Assembly: GCA_009760855.2 (NCBI GenBank)
Contig: WPIO01000289.1
Span: 1-64,000 of the forward strand
Length of the DNA stretch: 64,000 bases
Source of the DNA: Cristatella mucedo
Lineage: Eukaryota; Bryozoa; Phylactolaemata; Cristatellidae
Direction: 5' to 3'
The position numbers were made by a program, and so were the translations under genes. Positions within the stretch are counted from its first letter, which is position 1; every line of letters begins with the position of its first letter. This document shows positions 54,619 to 64,000 of this stretch, piece after piece. The notes beneath the pieces were generated by a model, which was given only the letters and a program-made list of their open reading frames with translations, did no database searches and was not told the origin of the DNA.

Positions 54619-54730
54619 CGTCCACTCGGGCCGATGAACAAGCAGGAAGTACGTCTCTCCAAAGGTAATGGGGTCACACCACCCAGCAGTTAAATCTGCC
54701 TTGCAGCTGATACAGCCCGACTGCAGTGAC

Positions 54731-54926
54731 TCATTAGCCCATGCTTAGTGTACTAGTTGGTCTGGCGAGTGGTGTGAGTCTGGCAGGGGCAAAACAACAT
54801 TTCTGCACAGCCACGCCCTCATAAGATGTTATGAAGCAAGATTCGCGATCTAAATGAAGCAAATGGCTTGCCTTGGGATCAGACAAGGAAGCAAGACCCG
54901 CGGGCTTTAAGGCCTGGGCCACAAGA
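54731..54926 (-). CDS. Candidate C-terminal exon, unrecognised protein
   Basis: A strong acceptor (CTTCTTTTTCTTGCAG) precedes LVAQALKPAGLASLSDPKAS, then HLLHLDRESCFITSYEGVAV and CCFAPARL, to TAA at 54731-54733. It starts in phase 2. The protein-like composition and good acceptor suggest the last exon of a minus-strand gene whose other exons I could not find. No family recognised. A second acceptor-like TTATGATTGCAG lies about 70 bp upstream. Confidence 0.35.
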
Positions 54927-55318
54927 CTGCAAGAAAAAGAAGTATAGTGATGCCACTGCCTGGCAGCAATTTCCTTAGCTTGAGACCAAGTGGGATCTGC
55001 AATCATAAAACTATAACTAATGTTATTCAAAACGTAGTATATCCTAATATAAGCTTTTCGAAGAGACTAATCACAATGCAGTGAGGGTTTGGATATGGGA
55101 CACTTCCTCAATAGCTAACCAAGGCTATGGATCGGAAAGATCTCTGCAGGTTAGTGCTTATTCATGCACATACAATCCGGAGCCCCGTAATGCCATTATT
55201 TACTTCCACCATGATCAGCATTCCAGGAAAAGGCCTAATGGCTACCATCGCCGACCAGTCAACAGGTCAGCCATGAAAGTGACTTGATCACGTAAGCCAG
55301 GAAGTAAGTAACGCGTTC
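54927..55318. other. No further exon found
   Basis: Upstream of the candidate terminal exon on the minus strand. No open frame with splice support. Confidence 0.4.
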
Positions 55319-56600
55319 TTAATGTGCCTCCATCTGTAAATCTACAAAGCCACAAGTACTATGTGAGTGTTATGAAAAATAGTTTTGGATAGCTCACTCA
55401 CAGCATAAGCAGCTTTCGGTATGCATTTGGTAGCCAACAGACTTCCTCTCACTCAACAAAGAGAAAGTGGGAAGCATAGCAGAGTCAAGAGAGAAGTTAT
55501 AGTAATGGGTGTGGAAAAATTGAAGTAGCAGCTCAGGAAGGCTAGAAATTTGTGCCACAATCAGAAGCAAGGGAGCAGTTGTCGTTGCTCAAGTTTATGA
55601 AAGTGAATTCGACAGGCTTGAGCCTACAGAGCCAAAGCTTCCGTTGCCATCGGTCTTTTAGTAGAGAGAATTTTCCATTTAGGTCCTTAGGGCAGAGGAG
55701 GCTGGAATCGCTGTACCAGTTTAGTTAAGTCTAAAGGAGTCAGGCCGTGGCTGGCCTTGTGGGTCAGTGTAAGAACTTTGCTCCGTATAAATTGATCAAT
55801 CGGCAGCAATCTAAGCTCTGTCAGCAAAGGAGACACGTGGTTAAACCTCCGAGATTTGTAAACTAGCCTTGCGGTCATATTCATAGCTAGCTGCAGTGGC
55901 TTAGTGCCGTCTTTGGTAGCCCAGTCTCAAGAGAATTACAAATGATCCAGCAGAGACAGAGCTAAGGAGCCACTTAAATCTTTCGCATGCCACTGTGAAA
56001 GGCAGTTCTTGATTTTAGATTGGAAGCAGACGTGATTGCCAGCGGTGGAAACAGTCTTCTTAACAAATCTTTCAAAATTTAGCCAGCTGTCGAAGACAAT
56101 ACCTAAATTCCGAGCACAAGGGTGCTTGTTGCACACCAGCATCAACTATTAGAAGATAGGTGGTGACATTCGCTCACCGGCATCACCTATTGGAAGAGCA
56201 GAGCCTTCCAGTCCTCCCACAGGCTTGGGCTCTTCTGTGAGAAGCAGTCGTCAGCATAACCACGATAGTCTATTCTATGGCCCGAAAGACTTTTCGTACA
56301 TGTTCAGTCGAAATGTAATAAAGACACAAACCGATGGCTGACCCTTTAGGAACTGTAGAGTTGATTGGTCTGGTAGATGATGCCCGAGCCCTGCATGAAA
56401 TGTATTAAGCACGCTTGGACAAGTAAGATTTAAACCACGCCAGTGCCTCGTCTGCCGAACCGCTCGTTGTTCTTAATCTTTCAAGCACGAAATCATGATC
56501 AATGAAGTCGATGGCAGCTGATAGATATAGAAGTGCTAGGGCAGTGACATTAATGTCATCGTTACTGCATAGAATATCATTGGTTACATGGAGGGGCTGC
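55319..56600 (-). mobile_element. LINE-B copy 6, decayed
   Basis: 3' UTR at 55.32-55.6 kb, C-terminal region (MTARLVYKSRRFNHVSPLL), post-active-site region and part of RT up to 56.6 kb (LERLRTTSGSADEALAWFKS). Many stops. Confidence 0.82.
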
Positions 56601-56879
56601 TTTGTAGGAGCTCGTGCTCAAATGGCTGAGTGACTAAATGAAAGCTGCCCCCAACAAGCGACTTGTGGCACTGACGACGACGTCTGTACTACATTATACA
56701 TGGGCAACCCAAGAATACGAGCGTACATACAGATGTAGTAACCATCGTAGAAGGAGCTCCGGAGAGTCAGTGGAGAAAAGACAGTGAGAGAAAATGTAGA
56801 GAGACCTAGAGTGTGAGAGAGAGAGGGGATAGCGTCCACATAGGCGTGTGGACCTGCAGAAAATTCCACTGATGTCATA

Positions 56880-56990
56880 TGTTTGATTCCTGCAGTGGGT
56901 GACCCTTGATTACTAATTGCAAACGCTGGTAATAGCCGTTAGTCTCTTCTGCTGCTACACAAATGAAGCTGGTAAACTACCTAATGTTTA
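56880..56990 (+). mobile_element. SINE-2 partial copy
   Basis: Lacks the A-box part. Begins at GTTTGATTCCTGCAGTGGG (B-box region) and continues with the body GACCCTTGATTACTAATTGC. Confidence 0.6.
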
Positions 56991-57722
56991 TTTATTCAAT
57001 TCTTAGTTGAGTCTTCGATTACTTGACGGTGACAGTCTGTGATCGACAACGGAAAGAAGGTTGACAAAGTTTCGTGCGACAAACCCCCTCCCGCGTGGTT
57101 ACGTAAAAACTTTAATAGTTGTCTCGATCTGAAATCACCATAAAGATATGATAATTATCACCGATCTGAATTATTAATGAACAATTAGACGATTTTTACA
57201 GTAGTCGATAAGACCGCATTAAACTGAATTCCTCGGGTAGTGACACATTCAGCTGAACGAGCCCTGGCTGGTCAGTCATGTCAGAATGGACCTCACATGC
57301 ACGGGGATGGGCACTGCAACGCCCCATGATCATGCACGATTAGCCCGACTGCCGCTCCTAGATTGTAAGCAATGAGCGTGACTTCCGAAATAAAACCGAA
57401 ACGCTTAGTAAATAACCACAATATACCGAAGCTTATGAGCAGTGCGAAGTATGATTAAACGTGAGCAAGATTATTGCATAAATTATTCCCTGGCGACTGT
57501 GTCCAGCATCGGCGTGACCGCAGTCGCTCTCATGGAGCCAAAGCCTCCTGGTCGGCGATTGCTATTGCTGAACGCCAGCTGCTGTAAGCCTATTAGAGAG
57601 TCCCCTATAAGTCACCAGTCGTATCAGCTTTGACATACAGACTAGGGTGGTTTTCTTAATAAGGTGTTGTTCCTATCGCTTTGTTGTTATAGTCGGCCAA
57701 TTGCTAGCTTCGGGTCTGTGTA
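56991..57722. other. No gene recognised
   Basis: No supported exon or repeat. A short plus frame at 57442-57633 has no family features. Confidence 0.45.
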
Positions 57723-58008
57723 CACAACGACAAATACTCCCCTACCGCCTACTATGGCACATCGTTTTCAGCGGCCCTGAGCTGCTACTTCTATGCCACT
57801 CACTACCTCAACTGCTCTCCTGACTCTGCTATGCTTACCACTTTTTCTTTGTTGCGTGAGACGAAGTCTGTTGGCTACCGAATTCGTACCGAAAGCCGCT
57901 TAGGCTGTGATTGTGCTATACACAACTCTCCTACGTAACACCCACATGGTCTTTATGACTTTGTCGAGTTACAGACGGAGATAAATTACATTATATTACA
58001 TTACGTTT
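57723..58008 (+). mobile_element. LINE-B copy 7, 3' UTR only, plus strand
   Basis: Last 285 bp of LINE-B in plus orientation, ending ATTACATTATATTACATTAC. It gives the clearest view of the family tail. Confidence 0.85.
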
Positions 58009-59167
58009 CACGCATTGTGCTACTACCCTGGATAGTGAGGGTCTAGCAGGCATAACAACACATGCATGCATCGTGCAAAGACTTGAAGCTTGCAATACGC
58101 CAATGATAATGTCACCGAGATTAATACCCTACCTCCAGTGCTATTAACTCAAAAAGATTACAAAAAACACCACAATCACTAGGCTGTGTAAACACGGGGC
58201 ATTGCACTGTACTAGGTCTAATGACAACAGCCTATCGCAAAAATCAGCTAGAGCCACCAGCCAATCGGAGCTCTAACCGGTGAAAAATTAAACTACATAC
58301 CAAAAAATAATCAGGTAATCGGTTCCTCCCAAACGCAGCAGCTTTGCAATGTCCCTCTATCACTAAGTCTGAGAATGGCTGCTGAATTATAACTGAGAGA
58401 AGCCTATGAAATAGCACCGATATGCCGTGGCTTATAAGTAGCAATGGTTATGATTATTTATGATTATTGTTCGGCTACAACTGGCCATTGTGTAGTGCGC
58501 AATAGGCAAGCTCAGCTGCAGCTTATCACTGGTTCTCCTTCTACGTCACGGACTTGCAATTTTGCATTTGTATCGGCAATCTTCCTATGAAGCAGTTTTC
58601 TCTTACCTTACTGCAGTGAGTGCAATGCCGTGTCGTGCGTAGATGATTTGAGTGGTAGGCTTGCTTTGCTGAGTGCCCTGTGGGATGGAAGACCACTGGA
58701 TCACGAGGCATGCTATTAATGGCTGGCCGGCGATCGCCTGTTTCAAGCCGGCTTGCCTTTGATGTGGCTTAGCCGGCTACTGATGGGCGGGGCAGCCTTT
58801 TGGAAGGAAGGGGGAAGTGAGCTGTCTTAGGGGGGCAGATACGATTGGGACACGGTTAGAGTGGCTGCCTGCTGTTTAGCTGCATATTTAAGCCGAATAT
58901 ACGGTGATTGAAGGCTGCCAAGATATTTGTGTGAGGTTGCAGGTGAGCTGTTGAATCAAACATTGTGTGGCATAGGCCAGACCATTGTCTCTCTCTCTCT
59001 CTTTCGGCAGCAGTCTGCACGTCAATGAGTCTGCTGAGCTTGAGATGCAGCAAGCTTTAAAATAGCCGTTTGGAAGTCACTTTCAGCATCAGCAGTAAAA
59101 TAAAGCCTATTGCTTTTGCTTTTTTAAAACGGCTTTTTTGTTTGCAAATTGCACAAGCGGCTCTACC
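58009..59167. other. No gene recognised
   Basis: Contains a short (CT)n at about 58988-59003. No supported exon, RNA gene or mobile element. Confidence 0.45.
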
Positions 59168-59174
59168 AGCACCA

Positions 59175-59933
59175 CCAATAAAACTAATAAAAATAATAAT
59201 GCACTCGATAAAGCACCCTCAGCCAACTCAATCTCTGTATAAGCGCTTTACATTTGCTGCAAAGGAGAAATGCAATTGAATGGTGAGTAATATCATGCTT
59301 GATAAACAGACAAAATGAATAGGATGGTTAGGGGTGACATGCACTGGGTCAGCATGCAAATGTGGTTAGTGGCAGCATGCAAAGTGTCAGCACGTATTAG
59401 CACATCAAGGACGAATCACAGGGACCCACTAAATGCTGTCATAAATAGGTATGTTTTTAAATTCTTTTTAAATGTGGTCATGTCAGGGGATGTTCTGACG
59501 CAGGTCGGCAGGGATTTCCAGGCTTTGGGAGCATACGAACTAAATGCACGGTCTCCAAAAGATTGGAGGTTTCTACGAGGTATTTGTAGACTGTTGGATT
59601 CCGAAAAGTGGGTGGTACGATGCTTGGCCTGATGGGGGAGTAGATCTGAGAGATAGGATGGAGCCAAAGAATGAAGGGACCTAAAAGTGAGTGACAAAAC
59701 CTTGAAGTCAATCCGTTGCTTGACGGGTAGCCAGTGCAGGTCGGGTCGGCGAGAAGTGGTGTGATGCGGCAACTGCGACGCTCACGACAATCAAACCTAG
59801 CAGCGGTGTTTTGCTCCAGCTGCAATCGCCTGATTGCACAAGCTCGTAGGCGAGTAAGCAGTGAGTTGCAGAAGTCGACATGGGATGTCACGAATGCATG
59901 GACCAAATTGGACGTGGTATCCTTATCTAAACA
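59175..59933 (-). mobile_element. LINE-A copy 9, 5'-truncated, with target duplication
   Basis: AAT-rich tail, hairpin, 3' UTR and C-terminal region (DLHWLPVKQRIDFKVLSLTF), up to the LDKDTTSNLVHAFVTS part. AGCACCA flanks it at 59168-59174 and 59934-59940. Confidence 0.88.
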
Positions 59934-59940
59934 AGCACCA

Positions 59941-62100
59941 ACACAGTGAAAGCACAAAAATGGCCTCTTTATTACAGCCAATACCGAGTGTGACTTCAGA
60001 AAGACTTGCTACAGCCTTTTAGCCGCGAACGCATAGCGGGAGGACTTGCCTAGGGCAAAGGAGTGCCCAAAGACAGAAAATGGGCAACGTGCTCAGAGAT
60101 ATTGAGCGCACGGCACTGGAGCTAAATAGGCTGGGTAGCAAGTGAGAATGGCAGCTGGGACCCTGTGGTTGATAGAGGTGTGATGTAGGCTTCGTGCTGT
60201 GTCGTTTTATATCGAAGGACGATAAATTAGCCGATCTATTCCTTCGCTTAAAGACTGTTAAAGACTTAAAGTTGGCGACAGAAGCTGTTGCTCTGCAGGT
60301 CATAGATTGTTCAACTCACAACCACAATTCTTACTCAAGTGAGTTCCTTTTTTATTTAGGATAATAGTTTTATGAGGCAATGTTGATTTTCAGTGTGACT
60401 TATGGCTGGCATAGGAGGGGCAGTGGGAACGCCAGGCGCAGGAGTGGACGATCGTGAGCCTTCACTCTGAGAGCCCTCATACACAGTTGTTCTTAGACAT
60501 TAGGGGTTTTCGTACCGTCACTTGCTTACTATCGGGCGTCAATCTACATTTGGCTGAGGCGTTTGGCGTAACTAATGGTGTATACTGCCGTGGCTCTGGC
60601 GGCCGCAGTGCCAGTGAAGTCTCACTGAGACGCAGTGCGGGCGTAAGCAGTAAGCGTGACTAAATCTGTATTACTCCCTAACACATACTTGTACAAGAGC
60701 TTGACGAATAACAGCAGACGTCAATGTCCTAACTATAGGTCGCAGGTGCTGGGTACATTAGCTCGAGGGTTCGAGCTAATTCCAACTATTTGCCTGAGAT
60801 GAGGAATCCATCAGTGTGGGGACTCTGAGCAAGTTACAATACCATATGCATCGAGCAAGCACAATACCAAGCGCGACTAACAATAGAAGGCTCGGGAGCA
60901 AGCCTACTTCCAATGGTTTGGCATAGTCTACTAGACCAGGCCAGTTTCGGGGAATGGTTAGTAATAAATAAGGAGGGATAGAGTTTTAAATGAAGTCTGT
61001 GAGGCATCGACAAGGAGTAGCAGTCAAATGGAGCCGGTAAAGAATTTCAACATAAGATTATAGGAATGGCAGTGGATTGACGAATGAATGACGTTCCACT
61101 CAGGTCGGATGTGATACGATCGGTCGGAATGGAGTGTAAAGGGAAGGCCGTAAATCGCTATTAGAATATTGCTATCAGAATATAAGTATTTCCCCAGCAA
61201 TACCCAAGGCCATCGCCGCAGCTCGGGGTTTAGCTTTGCTTTGCTCCTACCTAGCTCTAGGGTTGTATACACTTGTGGCGAGCCGAAATAAAGCCAGGTA
61301 GTCCTGTTAAGACTATCTCATACCTGCCAAGCGTGTAACAGCTGTCATGCATGTCGAGGCTGGTTGAGCAGAGGAGGGCCCGAGTTGTTACCTGCAAATC
61401 CGGCTCACTCCCTAGCCTCCTGACCCTACATCGAACCTTGACGGAAATCCTGTGGTCTAAAATTGTGTATTGGACGTTGACAACTCTAGCGACATCCAGG
61501 TTCACTTATTTTTTAAGTGTCAGGAGAACTACGGTTTCGAACTAACGCGTTTATAATACTACTCATATCTGTGGGTATATCATGGATCTCGTTATCTCTA
61601 AGGATATCTGCCCTACTGGCCTTGTTGCGTGCCCACTGGCGATTTCGGGAAAATTCCTCAGTCTCTTTAACTGTTCGGTTTCCATTAGACGTCCAAGGTA
61701 AAGTCAAGCTCGTTTAACGATGTAACTTATATAGCACCAACCCAAGTCAACCTTTGAAATCTGCCTATGAGACGGGACTTATTAATCTACAGCCAGATTT
61801 GACCGACAGCCTCGAATTAATCACTGCAATTTCAAAAATGGACATTCAGTTCAAGGAAGTGGCCCGGCTCACAGCTTGGTGTCTCATGCAATTGCTAAAA
61901 TTGACTTACTACCGTAAAATTGGATGTTTGGCGACTCTAACTAGACATATACCCAGAGTATAGGCTGTACCTTGACTGATAGCTCTTCTCAGCTCTTTGA
62001 ATTAAGCAATGAAAAGGCGGAACCAGCCATATTGAAACTAATTGTAAGTATATACAATAATGCGACTATGTGATAATCTATGGGGCAGGTTGTATAATTA
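59941..62100. other. Unclassified DNA
   Basis: On minus, GTAATAAAGAGGCCATTTTTG near 59.97 kb is LTR-like (polyadenylation signal followed by a T-rich stretch), but no ends could be fixed. Open frames at 60.02-60.30, 60.45-60.66, 61.0-61.7 kb have no recognisable domains. Confidence 0.4.
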
Positions 62101-62290
62101 CAATAATAATACAATTAATATAGCGCCTCAGAGAACTTTATCTATTTCTACGAATTTGACGTTTGCTGCAAAGAAAGCATGATTAAATGGTTAGTGGCTG
62201 TATGCTGAATTTCAAACAAGAATAACATGATTAGGGGTGACATGCACACGGTCAGCATGCCAGCACGGTTAGTGGTAGCATTTAAAATAA
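62101..62290 (-). mobile_element. LINE-A 3' UTR fragment
   Basis: AATAATAATACAATTAATAT, then the hairpin (GCGCCTCAGAGAACTTTATC) and the UTR phrase AGGGGTGACATGCAC; ends before the coding region. Confidence 0.75.
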
Positions 62291-64000
62291 ATTGTCCCAT
62301 ATGATGGGCGTGCAGCCATCAAATAGGCAACTCAGCGAAAATGTTAGTAGAGGGACAAGCGTCTGCCACGTATCAGTAGAGAAGATGACCGGAGCCACGA
62401 GAGATGCATACAGTTGTTTTTCCGGACAAGCCGTTGGTATTCAACCTGATTTGAGCTCTGAGCTAGAGATAGCTAGTGTATATCACGGGCCGTGTTGAAC
62501 GCCTGTAACTTTCGGCTGCTGTCACACATCATTGTCTGTGTTATAAAAACCGACTTAATATGTTAAGGTATGAGAGCGTTCTTCATTGCTGCGATGTGCT
62601 CCTGCTACGGTCGGCGTACATATGTACTTTGGTGCTTTACCTAAGAGCTAGCCATAATGCAAGGTTCAGGCTCGAACAGTGTTCGTCCCGTGTCGGCTGA
62701 GAAAAGCGCCCTTATTTGAGGGGGGATGTTTTCTGGCCTACTTTAGTACCAACGTGGAAGTCGCAGGCCACAGTTGTAACCACCGCGTAAACTCACTCAG
62801 CATAGCCATACGCCCCCACTGTCGGAGAGCTTCGGACGAAGCGACTGGTTTTTTTTTGGTGCTGCAAATCAGTTCAAGTTTTTCGTGTCGCAGGCTGGTT
62901 GCCGGCAGAGCGTAGCTACATAAAGCTTTGAGCCAGTGGAAACGGCTGGGATTCGCTAGTCGATGCTAGTGTCTTATTGATGGTTGAGGAGGCGCATGGC
63001 CACATTCTGACGGAGGTTCCCTTTATTCTCGATAGGCAGGTACCGCCTACGACTATGGAAACTCTTTGATACGCAGCGAGTAGTATTGCTATGTGTTTTT
63101 GCCTAGAAATTCGTGGTACCATCATAGAAAACCCGTCGTAACTGTGTAAGGCTGACGATTCAAGGCATATTGAATTGGCAGAGTTGAAGTGGGTGCTGAA
63201 AGGCTTCGATTCAGTAGTATCGTGGAATATAAATTTAGCTGGCATTGTAATCTACTCAGCAATTGTAATTGGCTGGCTTCCGTCACTGTAGTCTGGAAAC
63301 CAGAGAGGCATGCAAGAGGACTCGGTGAGACGTTAGCACGTCACCACATGACCCTGCTCGACGACGCGATTTGAGAGTGTGGGTTGGATGTCTCAGCTCG
63401 TCTTGTTCCGCCGAGCGAGAATAAGGCATAACGCCTAATTCGCATGCCTCAGCTGTGGTTGCATCCTAACAGCATCGACATGCGACCTCGAGCTTGACTG
63501 ATGAAACCCAGCGTGTAGCCACAGCTGGTGCAACCGACGGTCGAAATTACTGGACGATTGATCTCTGCACCTTCCACACATTCACTAACCACCCTGGCGT
63601 CGATCGAACTCTATGCCATGATCGACCGATCCACCCAAAGGCCAGGGTCTCCTGCAGTCAGGTTGACTGGACAGGAGATCGAGATCGATCTCATGCTGCA
63701 CTTTCTTTGATGCAGTGCCTGGGTCGAGGGTTGCAGCCTATCCACCCGCGCCGAGAAATTTGCATGGCAAGCTGTAATTCACATCAGTGGAGTGTGGGCA
63801 GAGTACGTTCGGGAGCTGGCGGTGGCTGCAGAACGTGGGTGCGACAACACTTATCAAGGACCTAGGGCATATATTCTGAAAATCAAAGTTTTTGAGAAGA
63901 TTTAATAGGAAACCAATGCAGCTAAGACTTTGTTAATGCTTTATGTTTGTTTCATCAATCTGTTTGTTGGTTCGATGTTCATAGTGCATTGTTTGCACTT
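62291..64000. other. Unclassified DNA to the window edge
   Basis: Overlapping plus frames at 63494-63865 and 63528-63710 are the longest, with VEITGRLISAPSTHSL and VRLTGQEIEIDLMLHFL readable in one. They resemble nothing I can name and lack splice evidence. No other feature seen. Confidence 0.4.

Noticed and set aside
54215-54677. Ser-Leu repeat proteins on the minus strand
   Set aside because: Translation of the (GA)n microsatellite in two frames.
63494-63865. A coding gene at the right edge
   Set aside because: Two overlapping frames of similar quality, no recognisable domain and no splice or promoter evidence; listed only as unclassified DNA.

Overview
This is an invertebrate-type animal nuclear genome window. 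It is AT-leaning, with intron-split genes, immunoglobulin-like (Ig) exons bounded by GT-AG sites, and a dense layer of animal retrotransposons. The mixture (CR1/L2-like LINEs, Ty3/gypsy-like LTR elements, Tc1/mariner, hAT-like repeats, tRNA-derived SINEs, Ig domains) excludes bacteria, fungi and plants. The phylum cannot be fixed from sequence alone.

The one host gene I can assemble with confidence lies on the minus strand from at least 12.4 kb down to 2.1 kb, possibly starting at 26.1 kb or 38.5 kb. Its exons, read high to low coordinate, are 12397-12170, 11033-10803, (10032-9943, weak), 8579-8444, 5664-5315, 2960-2856, 2764-2378 and 2291-2153. Splice phases match at nearly every junction. 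Several Ig domains are rebuilt only when neighbouring exons are joined: 8.5 with 5.6 kb, and 5.3 with 2.9 kb. The chain ends in a membrane-spanning helix and a basic stop-transfer segment. This predicts a multi-Ig, single-pass cell-surface receptor or adhesion protein whose cytoplasmic part lies at or beyond the window's left edge.

Most of the rest is mobile DNA. LINE-A is a CR1/L2-like family with an (ATT)n tail. It has two end-to-end copies in opposite orientation (19.3-22.7 kb plus, 27.1-30.6 kb minus) and many 5'-truncated or tail-only copies. LINE-B is a related family with a (TTACA)n tail; seven copies are seen (0-1.0, 1.3-1.8, 12.4, 39.9-42.5, 46.2-48.0, 55.3-56.6, 57.7-58.0 kb). SINE-1 is tRNA-derived and shares LINE-A's 3' hairpin, which suggests it uses LINE-A machinery. 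SINE-2 is a second tRNA-like family. A decayed Ty3/gypsy element at 13.7-18.7 kb is split inside RNase H by a 1723-bp non-coding element with LTRs and a perfect 5-bp target duplication; that insert carries a GC-rich minisatellite. A second decayed LTR element lies on the minus strand at 30.6-33.6 kb. A Tc1/mariner fragment, hAT-like termini, a solo-LTR candidate and simple repeats complete the inventory.

The right part (43-64 kb) is largely unclassified. It holds two weak candidate terminal exons (52.85-53.09 and 54.73-54.93 kb, minus) and one open ORF next to a CpG-rich stretch at 44.1-45.0 kb. Insertion order can be read directly: LINE-A sits inside LINE-B at 41 and 46.8 kb, a LINE-A tail sits inside LINE-A at 27.9 kb, LINE-B sits inside the Ig gene at 12.4 kb, and the small LTR element sits inside the gypsy element at 16.6 kb.
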